A stretch of DNA of 64,000 nucleotides from VGSG01 sp040756375. GTDB lineage: Bacteria > Desulfobacterota > Desulfomonilia > Desulfomonilales > Desulfomonilaceae. Below are positions 37,208 to 44,988 of this stretch, piece by piece. Position 1 is the first letter of the stretch; each line of letters opens with the position of its first letter. The translations under genes and the position numbers were made by a program. Under the pieces are notes generated by a model. That model worked only from the letters and a program-made list of their open reading frames with translations. It did no database searches and was not told the origin of the DNA. The stretch is taken from contig JBFLZC010000005.1 in NCBI GenBank assembly GCA_040756375.1, positions 62,001 through 126,000 on the forward strand. Direction: 5' to 3'.

Positions 37208-37708
37208 TCACTCTCCAGTGCCGGTCCGTTTTGTGTTTTTTGAAAGGAGTTCCGCCGCGTGCCTCACCGATTCCACGATCTGCACGTAGCCCGTGCAGCG
37301 GCAGAAGTTCCCGGCCAGCGCGTGCCTTACTTCGTCCTCCGTGGGATTGGGATTCATGTCTAGCAGCGCCTTTGCGGACATGATCATCCCAGGGGTACAA
37401 AATCCGCACTGAACGCCGGCCTTTTCCAGGAAGGCCTGCTGAATGGGGTGCAACTCGTTATCGGGCGAAACGAGCCCCTCAATGGTCAGGACTTGTTTCC
37501 CTTCCGCCTCCAAGGCCGGATATATGCAACTGTTGATGGGCTTGCCGTCTACCAGGACCGTGCACGCGCCGCATTCACCTTCGCCGCAGCCCATCTTGGC
37601 GCCCGTGAGCTCCAATTCATCCCGCAGGACTCTCAGCAGCGGCCAGTGCGGCTGAACTTCCACTTCAACCGGATCTCCGTTTACCGTGAATCGAATGGTC
37701 CTTCTCAT
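37208..37708 (-). CDS. [2Fe-2S] subunit of the molybdenum hydroxylase
   Basis: A 166-residue two-cluster subunit. Plant-type ferredoxin cysteines are C41, C46, C49 and C61 (CGEGECGACT). The second, alpha-helical cluster uses C101, C104, C136 and C138 (CGFCTPGM and CRCTGY). It passes electrons between the Mo and FAD subunits. It overlaps the FAD-subunit stop by 4 bp (ATGA-type junction), so translation is coupled. Confidence 0.95.
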   Translation of the reverse strand: MRRTIRFTVNGDPVEVEVQPHWPLLRVLRDELELTGAKMGCGEGECGACTVLVDGKPINSCIYPALEAEGKQVLTIEGLVSPDNELHPIQQAFLEKAGVQCGFCTPGMIMSAKALLDMNPNPTEDEVRHALAGNFCRCTGYVQIVESVRHAAELLSKNTKRTGTGE

Positions 37709-38583
37709 CCCTGCGCTGCTCCTTTCGCCCTCTCCATGCAGATCATCCCAGTACGCCTGACCAGGACTCGGATCATCTCTTCACGATACCATTGGGAGCC
37801 GCGGATTGTGGTCCTGGGCGAGGCTTCCGCCGCCGCGGTCTTGCCTGCTTCATCGAGAACCGCTCGGTCGATCGCCTTGCCTTCGAGAAACGCTTCGGCT
37901 TTTCGTGCTCGCATTGGAGTCGGCGCCGCGACGCCAAGACCGATCCGAGCTTTAGTGCACGTTTTTCCATCCGGGCCGAAGGAGAGGAGCACCGCCACGC
38001 CGAGAATAGGCAGGTCCATGGCCTTGCGTCGCGTGTGTTTCCAGTAGGCCATGCCCGTGTTGGGTGACGGTCGGGCAATCGAGAAGTGTGTCACGATCTC
38101 ACCCGAGGCCAGCACGGTGCGGGATGGGCCCTTGAAGAATTCGGCAATGGGCACAGCCCGTTCACCCTGTGGCCCGGCCATGTGCACCACAGCATCCAAA
38201 GCCAGCAATGGCGGCGCGGTATCGGCAGAGGGCGCAGCATTGCAGATATTGCCGCCTATGGTCGCGCTGTTGCGCACTTGGACTGACCCAAGGTTCGACA
38301 CCGCGTCCAGAAGAATGGGGAAATGCTCCCTGATAACCGGCGAGAGTTCCAAGCTCCGGTGCGTGGTCGCGCTCCCGATCTTCAAGTCACTCTCGTACGT
38401 AACGAAACTCAACTCGGGAACGTTCCTTAGAGAGATCACGTACTCCGGCGAGATGATCTTCTTCTTCCACTGGACCATAAGGTCAGTGCCTCCCGCAACG
38501 AGCTTGGCCTTTTCGCCGTGTCTACCGAGCAGCTCTAAGGCTTCTTTCAGCGAGGCCGGCTTCAGATACTCGAAGGTTCTCAC
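37705..38583 (-). CDS. FAD-binding medium subunit of the molybdenum hydroxylase
   Basis: A 292-residue FAD_binding_5 plus CO-dehydrogenase-flavoprotein C-terminal protein. Flavin motifs are AKLVAGGTDLM and SATIGGNICNAAPSADTAPPL. I start at GTG 38583 (VRTFEYLKPASLKEA) because GGAGGT lies just upstream and the family begins there. It lacks the extra cysteine loop that carries a [4Fe-4S] cluster in 4-hydroxybenzoyl-CoA reductase beta subunits, so it is not a classical HcrB. It is the first gene of the operon. Confidence 0.9.
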   Translation of the reverse strand: MRTFEYLKPASLKEALELLGRHGEKAKLVAGGTDLMVQWKKKIISPEYVISLRNVPELSFVTYESDLKIGSATTHRSLELSPVIREHFPILLDAVSNLGSVQVRNSATIGGNICNAAPSADTAPPLLALDAVVHMAGPQGERAVPIAEFFKGPSRTVLASGEIVTHFSIARPSPNTGMAYWKHTRRKAMDLPILGVAVLLSFGPDGKTCTKARIGLGVAAPTPMRARKAEAFLEGKAIDRAVLDEAGKTAAAEASPRTTIRGSQWYREEMIRVLVRRTGMICMERAKGAAQG

Positions 38584-38874
38584 TTCAGCTACCTCCGACG
38601 CGCAGAATGGGCAGGTCTGTTCTCTCCTGTCTTTGGAGATCGTGGGGAACAGTGAACTTTCGGCGTAAAGCCACATATATCATGAAAATCGCACCCGTGG
38701 AAACACGACAATGCTTGGCCGCCGCAGCCGGACGCAAGCGGACGCAAGTCCCACAGCTCGCTTACTAAGGATTCGGTTTCTCTGCGGTCCGGTCCGGAAT
38801 CGAGAGCACGCATGAGGGTCCTGAAGGTGCTGCTTGAAATCACTAATAATACTGTTCTTCAAGTAGTTTAGAGT

Positions 38875-38903
38875 TTGACTTCCCCGACCCTCACGTGTAT
38901 TCT
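38875..38903 (+). promoter_or_regulatory. Sigma-70 promoter of second candidate small RNA
   Basis: TTGACT (38875-38880), 17-bp spacer, TATTCT (38898-38903). Predicted start near 38910. It points away from the molybdenum hydroxylase operon. Confidence 0.6.
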
Positions 38904-38909
38904 CCACTT

Positions 38910-38997
38910 CGTTATCTTCATTATTCATTGGCCGGTGAAAGCCGGCTGTCGTTAAGTCCGGCGGAGGGTATAGGGGTTACGGTCGGACTTTTTTTAT
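38910..38997 (+). ncRNA. Candidate stand-alone small RNA with rho-independent terminator
   Basis: The roughly 88-nt transcript has a hairpin GCCGG/CCGGC (38931-38946, loop TGAAAG) and then AAGTCCG/CGGACTT (38954-38990) followed by seven Ts. The T-run is only on the plus strand, and there is no plus-strand gene upstream or downstream (both neighbours are minus), so the terminator needs its own transcript. The 23-nt terminator loop is purine-rich (GCGGAGGGTATAGGGG). No known family recognised. Confidence 0.5.
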
Positions 38998-39042
38998 TGG
39001 CCCGGGCGCTCCCAACGCTCTCTCTTACGGAACTCGTCCCGC

Positions 39043-40023
39043 TCATCCCAGATTCTTCCGATACCATTCTATACTTTCTTTGAGCCCGTCAAATAGGGAG
39101 TAACGTCCCTGGAATCCCAGCTTTGCGCACGCTAGCGTCGGATCCGCGGAAGAATGCATCACGTCTCCCACCCTGGGAAGCTCATGGCGCGGCTCGATGC
39201 GGATCCCCAGCAGTTCCTGGAGCGTGCTGAGGAGCTCCAACAGCGTCCAGCGACCTCCCATCCCAACGTTATAAGCTGCTCCATAGGCTTCCGATGCGCC
39301 ATCCAGCGCGTGCAAGTTCGCATCCACCACGTCCCGGACATAGGTGAAATCGCGGCTCTGCAAGCCAGTACCATAGATCACCGGAGCATTTCCCGCGAGC
39401 AGTGCGGTGACAAAGCGGGGAATCACCGCGGCATACTCGGAGGCAGCGTCTTGACGGGGCCCGTAGACATTGAAATAGCGCAATCCAATGGTCTCCAGTG
39501 CGTACAGCTGATGAAACAGACGCCCGTATTCCTCGTTCACTCGCTTGGTAAGGGCATACGGTGAAAGAGGCGCGCCCTCGCGGCCCTCCTTCTTGGGCAA
39601 TTCGGTGCTGTCGCCGTATACCGCTGACGAGGACGCATAGACCACCCGTCGAATACCGTGTTGGCGAGCAGCCTCGAACACGTGAAGCGTGCCGTCGGCA
39701 TTTACCCGCTGAGTGGTAAGGGGATCCTCCACCGACCGGGGAACGCTCCCCAGTGCAGCCTGGTGAAGGATGGCATCCACACCGGCCACAGCCTTGTCGA
39801 CCGCATCTTCGTCCCGAATATCGCCTCGAATGACCTCGAAATCAACGCCGGCTTTCCAGCGTCCGTTTCCGAGCCCGTCCAGGTTCTCGGATTTCCCTGT
39901 GCTGAAGTTGTCCAGTACACGGACACGGTCTCCACGGTTAAGCAACCCCTCAACCAGATGGCTGCCGATGAAGCCCGCTCCTCCTGTTACCAATATGAAT
40001 CTGCCGTTCGTCTCAACGGACAT
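39043..40023 (-). CDS. NAD-dependent sugar-nucleotide epimerase (GalE/WbpP-like extended SDR)
   Basis: A 326-residue extended short-chain dehydrogenase. The NAD-binding motif is VTGGAGFIGSHL, the catalytic Ser/Tyr/Lys are in ASSSAVYGD and SPYALTKRVNEEY, and YFNVYGPRQD, RDFTYVRDVV follow. The set fits UDP-GlcNAc/GalNAc or UDP-glucose 4-epimerases used for surface glycans. ATG 40023 has GGAG 8 nt upstream; an ATG 12 nt earlier is possible. It would supply sugars for the glycosyltransferases further along. Confidence 0.88.
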   Translation of the reverse strand: MSVETNGRFILVTGGAGFIGSHLVEGLLNRGDRVRVLDNFSTGKSENLDGLGNGRWKAGVDFEVIRGDIRDEDAVDKAVAGVDAILHQAALGSVPRSVEDPLTTQRVNADGTLHVFEAARQHGIRRVVYASSSAVYGDSTELPKKEGREGAPLSPYALTKRVNEEYGRLFHQLYALETIGLRYFNVYGPRQDAASEYAAVIPRFVTALLAGNAPVIYGTGLQSRDFTYVRDVVDANLHALDGASEAYGAAYNVGMGGRWTLLELLSTLQELLGIRIEPRHELPRVGDVMHSSADPTLACAKLGFQGRYSLFDGLKESIEWYRKNLG

Positions 40024-40279
40024 TCCGTACTCCATTTCGTACTATGCCCAATGAAAAGAGCGACCTCCAGGCCGTGCGGACCCACGTCAGCCGCGCTTCG
40101 CAGTTCTTGGGCTAACAGAAACAGGTACGGCATCCGTGCGGAAAAATCTAGGGGAAAATCAGGGCAGGCGTATCCATCTATTTGTCCGATGGAAAATCCT
40201 CCCTGGCCCCCACAGGCGTTAAGTTAAAGGATCGGGCCGAGTGATTTCAGGTAGTTGCCTTGAGCATGACCGCGTCACC

Positions 40280-40382
40280 CCGGACCCCGGATCGCTGTCC
40301 GGGGCAGGCTTTGATCCGGGCCCAGTCCCGCGCGGAACGCGGGATTGAAAAGACCGGATTCCCGCTTCCGCGGGAATGACGG
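40280..40382. repeat. Array of three palindromes in the 40.0-40.6 kb gap
   Basis: Three perfect hairpins in a row: CCCCGGA/TCCGGGG (40285-40304), TCCCGCG/CGCGGGA (40326-40344) and ATTCCCGC/GCGGGAAT (40358-40377). The first recurs at 47026-47045, the last belongs to the CGTCATTCCCGC family. The rest of the 40024-40631 gap shows no gene. Confidence 0.7.
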
Positions 40383-40631
40383 ACGAAAGAACTGGGCTGC
40401 TCAGCTTTTCACCTATGGGGATACGGGGGTTTTTCGACGCGGTTAGGCCCCCGGGATGCGCCTTGCGGCGAAGCCCTGGGGCTGGTATCCTTGCACCGCT
40501 TTTCTTTGCAAGGCCAATCGAACCGATTGCTTGGGTGGGTGACGGAAAGAATAGGTATGTGACCAAAATCGCATGGTCTTTGCCGTTTGGCCGAGGATTT
40601 GACCGTTCGCAGCGTGGGATGCCACCCGATG

Positions 40632-41645
40632 GAATATCGAGAAGTCGAATTAACCATAAACAGCAAGAAGAAGATTCGCGTCGCCGGCGGAAGCAGTCTT
40701 CTGGAATCGCTCAAGGAACACAAGATATTCGTTCCTGCGACGTGCGGCGGTCGAGCGACGTGTGCCTATTGCAAAGTCAAGACCGTTTCCGGCTTCGGTG
40801 AGGTCTTGCCCACTGAGACCCCCGTGCTGACACCGGACGAGATACAGCAAGGGGTGCGTCTCGCTTGCCAAGTCAAGCTTGAGACAGACGCAGCAATCGA
40901 GATACCTCAAGAGCTCTTCTCCATAAGGGAGTACCGGGCTCGCACAGACGCGATCATTGATCTCACGTACGATACCAAACTCTTTCGCTTCAAACTCATC
41001 GAACCTGAATCCATCGAGTACCGCGCGGGGCAGTACATTCAGTTCTTAACGCCGGAATATGGAAACGTTTGCGAATCGGTCTGTCGTTCATATTCTGTGT
41101 GCGGCGTTCCCGCGGAAAACGACAGGATCGAGTTGATGGTTCGGCTGGTGCCTGAAGGGATTTGCACGACCTACATGTTCAATCATCTGCAAGAAGGGGA
41201 TGAAGTGGAGTTCATAGGCCCATTCGGGGAATTCTACGTTCGAGAGACAAACCGCCGGATGATCTGCATCGCAGGTGGATCCGGCATGGCTCCCATTAGG
41301 TCTATGTTGCATTCCATGAGCGCGGAAGAAATCGCCCGCCGAAGGCCCATTTTCTTCTTTGGGGCCCGTGCAAAGAAAGACCTTTTCATGGTCGAGGAAT
41401 GGCGCGAGTTCGAGCGAGCCCATCCTGACTTCCAGTTCGTTCCTGCGCTTTCCAGGCCTGAGCCCGATGATGACTGGGAAGGCGACGTGGGCCGCGTCAC
41501 CGAGATGATCGACAAGTATGTCGCTGACCTTTCCAACGCGGAGGGTTATCTGTGTGGCAGCCCAGGAATGCTCAACGCGTGCGTTGAGGTTTTGGTCAAG
41601 ATGGGCGTACCCAAGGAGCGGATATTCTATGACAAATACGAGTGA
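40632..41645 (+). CDS. Ferredoxin-domain FAD/NAD(P)H oxidoreductase (NqrF-like)
   Basis: A 337-residue electron-transfer protein. The N-terminal [2Fe-2S] domain has C39, C45, C48 and C80 (TCGGRATCAYC). The FAD-binding domain has CRSYSVCG, and the NAD(P)-binding domain has GGSGMAPIRSML and a late CGSPGML. This layout matches NqrF and oxygenase reductases, but there are no Nqr genes here and no membrane anchor, so the partner is unknown. The start ATG 40632 is by family length; the ribosome site is weak. The stop overlaps the next start by 17 bp. Confidence 0.85.
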   Translation, partial: EYREVELTINSKKKIRVAGGSSLLESLKEHKIFVPATCGGRATCAYCKVKTVSGFGEVLPTETPVLTPDEIQQGVRLACQVKLETDAAIEIPQELFSIREYRARTDAIIDLTYDTKLFRFKLIEPESIEYRAGQYIQFLTPEYGNVCESVCRSYSVCGVPAENDRIELMVRLVPEGICTTYMFNHLQEGDEVEFIGPFGEFYVRETNRRMICIAGGSGMAPIRSMLHSMSAEEIARRRPIFFFGARAKKDLFMVEEWREFERAHPDFQFVPALSRPEPDDDWEGDVGRVTEMIDKYVADLSNAEGYLCGSPGMLNACVEVLVKMGVPKERIFYDKYE

Positions 41646-42102
41646 CCGGCTGTCCCGACTCGACCGCGATCTGTCTCTTGAAGAGATAGAGCAGGAGCTT
41701 CGCCGCTGGAACTATCTCCTTGGTGAAGATCGGCCTCTGGCCAAGCTGCTCCAGGACGACGCTGCCGAGGTTCTGCGGTTAGGCTTGGATCTGAGACGGG
41801 TCTCTGCCAAGATGGAACGTCTTTACCGGGAAGGACGCAAAGGACTGGGCGCGCCGGTGCTGGTGGACGACAGCTTCCAGGTCACGGTGAGGGAAGACCG
41901 CGGGATTATTCCATGCCTCTGGCGAGACCATTTTGCCTCGCCCAAAGCTATTATCGAAGCAGTGAACCTACAGAACGGGAAGACCTTGACCTTTTCAGTG
42001 CTGGGATGGCACCTGATCAGCGCCCACGGCTTCTTCCAAGGGAAGGGTAGTCCATTCCGCATGGAACCCCGCGTACTCTTTGACTTTTTTGAAGGCACAT
42101 AG
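41629..42102 (+). CDS. Hypothetical protein, translationally coupled to the ferredoxin reductase
   Basis: A 157-residue protein of unknown family. AAGGAG upstream of ATG 41629 and the 17-bp overlap with the preceding gene indicate coupled translation. The first 75 residues are helical and charged (LSLEEIEQELRRWNYLL); the second half looks beta-rich (VTVREDRGIIPCLWRDHF). A single Cys and no membrane segment. The context suggests an accessory to the reductase. Confidence 0.7.
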   Translation: MTNTSDRLSRLDRDLSLEEIEQELRRWNYLLGEDRPLAKLLQDDAAEVLRLGLDLRRVSAKMERLYREGRKGLGAPVLVDDSFQVTVREDRGIIPCLWRDHFASPKAIIEAVNLQNGKTLTFSVLGWHLISAHGFFQGKGSPFRMEPRVLFDFFEGT

Positions 42103-42145
42103 CCTGTCTTGATCTCCGAACGAAAGCTGAGGTGGACGAAGACGA

Positions 42146-42913
42146 ATGGGCGGGGAATGGATGGCCCTCCCGGCAGGGTTTGTCATTGCCACACTAGCAA
42201 CACTGGTAGGGTTCGGAGGCGGCATACTCTGGATGCCCTACCTCATATTGGTGGCTCACTTGGAGCCCGCGCAGGCTGTCGTGACTTCGCTGGTGATCCA
42301 GGTGGGAGGCATGGGGTCCGGGAGTGTCGCGGTTATAGCTGCGAAGAAGACCGACTTGCGACTTTCTCTTTATCTCTCCGCGTGTGCTTTCCTGGGCATT
42401 CCCATTGGTGTGTGGGCTTGTAAATACGTTTCTGCCGATTCGACCATTTTCCTCCTTGGAGCTATCAGCCTGGCTTTGGCGTTGGTCTTTGTCTATCGCG
42501 AGGATGATACTGGTGGGTCGGTTGTGAAGCGTGTTTCATTGCGCCAGGTCGCGCCCTATCTGTGGTTGTCCACGGTCTTTTCTGTCCTTACCGGCCTTTT
42601 GTCGATGGGAGTCGGCGATTTCTTAGTCCCAATACTCCGTAGTCGACTCCGGCTGAGCATGGAGTCCGCGATGGCCGCGTGCCTTATCGTTATGGCCATG
42701 AATGCCGCTCTTGCCGCGGTATTGCACATAGCAGCAGGAGACACTTTTTCCACAGAGCTGGTGCTGTGGGCAATCCCTGGAGTTCTGGTCGGAGGCCAGG
42801 TTGGGCCGCGACTGGCCGGTCGGATACCGGATCAGACCCTCAAAGAAATTTTCATTTACGGTCTCACCCTTGCCGGAATACATATGATCTTTAGCATGCC
42901 CGGCAGCCACTGA
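42146..42913 (+). CDS. TauE/SafE-family membrane transporter
   Basis: A 255-residue protein with about eight membrane helices in two halves. The family signature is GFGGGILWMPYLI near the N-terminus, repeated as LLSMGVGDFLVPIL in the second half. Members export or import sulfite, sulfoacetate and other small anions. In this likely sulfate reducer a sulfur oxyanion is plausible but not shown. It starts 43 bp after the hypothetical gene, so it may belong to the same transcript. Confidence 0.85.
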   Translation: MGGEWMALPAGFVIATLATLVGFGGGILWMPYLILVAHLEPAQAVVTSLVIQVGGMGSGSVAVIAAKKTDLRLSLYLSACAFLGIPIGVWACKYVSADSTIFLLGAISLALALVFVYREDDTGGSVVKRVSLRQVAPYLWLSTVFSVLTGLLSMGVGDFLVPILRSRLRLSMESAMAACLIVMAMNAALAAVLHIAAGDTFSTELVLWAIPGVLVGGQVGPRLAGRIPDQTLKEIFIYGLTLAGIHMIFSMPGSH

Positions 42914-43065
42914 TCGACACCGGCGGTGAAACTTTGGTGCCTCGGACACTGGCTGCATCTTGCTCCGAGATTGATGACTATTTGGGGGGTGTTCGTTCTC
43001 TTGCCCCAAATGTCACGAGATGGCAGAATTGCCGCGCAAACGCCAGCTAAGGAGAACCGGGGTTG

Positions 43066-44805
43066 ATGGCAACGGACCAGGACACCGATAGCCAAGCAAA
43101 AGGGGAGACAAACGATGTAGCCCTTTCACGCGTCATGCCTCAAACCTACCGAGCGAAGATCCTTCTCGTTTTACTGATTATCGGTTTTCTCTTGCTTCCT
43201 CCCATATACACTACGAGCAAGATCGGCATACAGGCTATCTTCAATTTCTTTCAGCAGGACGCGTTCTATTATATTGCCGTCGCGCAGAATTCTACAAACG
43301 GCTTCTATTCGTTCGACGGAGAGAGGACCACCAACGGCTTTCATCCTCTTTGGCAGTATCTGCTCACCTTTTGTTTTGGCCTCTTTCAAACTCCGGACCA
43401 AGCCTTTCAAATCGAGTTCGTCTTCTGGGTCAGCGTAATCTTCGTGATAGTTGGTTATTGTCTTGCCGGATTGGCGATTTTTGAGATCTCCGGATCGGTC
43501 TTGCTGAGCTTTCTCGTGGTTCCCGGGCTGCTGAACGTGGCTCTAAGTTTCATTTTGCGGTGGGGAGGCTCCCCTTGGAAATACATGAACGGAATGGAGA
43601 GCTCTCTGTCCGTTTTCTTTTTTGGAATCCTCCTTTGTTTCATTGCAGCCCAACACAACAATCCTTGGGAATTAATGAAGAAGAAGGGTTTTCTGTTCGG
43701 TTTTGGGATCGTTGTGGGGTTCATGATCCTCTCAAGGCTGGATGACGTCTTCCTGCTGCCGGCGTTCTTTCTCAGCCTGATCTGTTTGGGAGAGGACTCC
43801 TTGGCCGAACGTTTCGAAAAGGGGATTCTCGTTTGCGGCCCCGGCATTTGCATGTTGATTCCTTATTTAGTTTTCAATTATCAGTCTGTTGGAACTCCCC
43901 TTCCTATAAGTGGGGTATCCAAAGGCGACATTTCACTGTGGGTGAATCTCCTTAATCTATGGGGCCTCCTGTTCCCTGAACCGTTCCAACCCGGTACCCT
44001 CTATGCCGACATTTTTGCCACTGAAGTCTATAAGCAGGCTCTGATGTGGGTAAGTCTGACTTTGTCTTTTCTCTTTCTCGGCCTCCTGGCTGGGGCTGTG
44101 AAGCGGGGGAGATTATCGAAGCAGCAAGCGCTTCTTGTGTTTGGGCTCCTCCTCTACATCCCTTTCAAGGTGCTGTACAACTTGGTGAACGTTCATGTGA
44201 ACCACCAAGGCATTTGGTACTTCGTTGTCCCGACGTTGGTTATTAATTTTGGCGCCCTCTTTCTTCTCGCGCATTCTTCTTTCCGCTTCTCAGACCTCAC
44301 TCGGTGGGCTCAAACGGGCACTTTGGTCTCATTGGTCTTTTATCTGGCATTCTACCTGGCCACCACCTACAAAGGCGCCATGTACACTTCGGCGGAAGAT
44401 TACGCGCTTTGGTCGGACAGGCAACAAATTGCGCGATATCTCCGGGACCACAAGCCGAACATAAGGATCGTCGAATTTCACGACGGCGTCATTGGTTATT
44501 CGCTGGGTATTCCCACGATTCATGGATTGGGATTTGTGATTGACTATGAAGGGCTTCTGGCAATTCAAGCCGGGCGCTTCTTGGAATACTGCTATTCAAG
44601 AGGCTTCAACACGCTTGCCACGATTCGCTATCTCCCGATTCAAAATCCGAGGATGACAACAGATGAGATCGTCTCAAGACTGAAAGGGTCGTACCACCTA
44701 CACAGGGAGCCTCTCGGTGATTTTGAATTTAGGGTCTTGCTTTACCATGCCCCGTCTCACGCTCTGTTCGTGGAGTTCCGGCCGCGCAGAGGCCTAGAGC
44801 CCTGA
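43066..44805 (+). CDS. Polytopic membrane protein, probable GT-C type glycosyltransferase
   Basis: A 579-residue protein with about ten or eleven membrane helices. After TM1 comes FQQDAFYYIAVAQN followed by TTNGFHPLWQYLL, the D-D/xY-type loop motif found in uncharacterised GT-C membrane proteins that use lipid-linked sugars. The C-terminal 130 residues are soluble (HDGVIGYSLGIPTIHG). I start at ATG 43066 with AAGGAG upstream; a TTG 3 nt earlier is also possible. It precedes a TMTC-like gene (convergent) and lies 3 kb from pilA. Confidence 0.7.
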   Translation: MATDQDTDSQAKGETNDVALSRVMPQTYRAKILLVLLIIGFLLLPPIYTTSKIGIQAIFNFFQQDAFYYIAVAQNSTNGFYSFDGERTTNGFHPLWQYLLTFCFGLFQTPDQAFQIEFVFWVSVIFVIVGYCLAGLAIFEISGSVLLSFLVVPGLLNVALSFILRWGGSPWKYMNGMESSLSVFFFGILLCFIAAQHNNPWELMKKKGFLFGFGIVVGFMILSRLDDVFLLPAFFLSLICLGEDSLAERFEKGILVCGPGICMLIPYLVFNYQSVGTPLPISGVSKGDISLWVNLLNLWGLLFPEPFQPGTLYADIFATEVYKQALMWVSLTLSFLFLGLLAGAVKRGRLSKQQALLVFGLLLYIPFKVLYNLVNVHVNHQGIWYFVVPTLVINFGALFLLAHSSFRFSDLTRWAQTGTLVSLVFYLAFYLATTYKGAMYTSAEDYALWSDRQQIARYLRDHKPNIRIVEFHDGVIGYSLGIPTIHGLGFVIDYEGLLAIQAGRFLEYCYSRGFNTLATIRYLPIQNPRMTTDEIVSRLKGSYHLHREPLGDFEFRVLLYHAPSHALFVEFRPRRGLEP

Positions 44806-44824
44806 TGTAGTCCGAGCCATAGCC

Positions 44825-44876
44825 GTAGGTCGGATTGAGCAACATGTCGGGTTTCGCTGGGCTCAACCCGACCTAC
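44825..44876. repeat. GTAGGTCGG palindromic repeat
   Basis: GTAGGTCGGATTGAGC (44825-44840) is inverted as GCTCAACCCGACCTAC (44861-44876): 16-bp arms with one mismatch. This is a widespread type of intergenic palindrome. It lies between two convergent genes. Confidence 0.75.
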
Positions 44877-44988
44877 CCGTACTGATCGTAATCCATGCTG
44901 GGAGGGACGGACGGTAATCAACCAATTGGGGCGACGATAGAGCCTCAATTGAGCGCGTGTGGGAACTCCCGGCCATGTGCTATCAATA

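Noticed and set aside
38680..38928. 82-codon minus-strand frame starting MNNEDNEVE
   Set aside because: No ribosome site, and it is antisense to the candidate small RNA; the Arg-rich second half looks non-coding.
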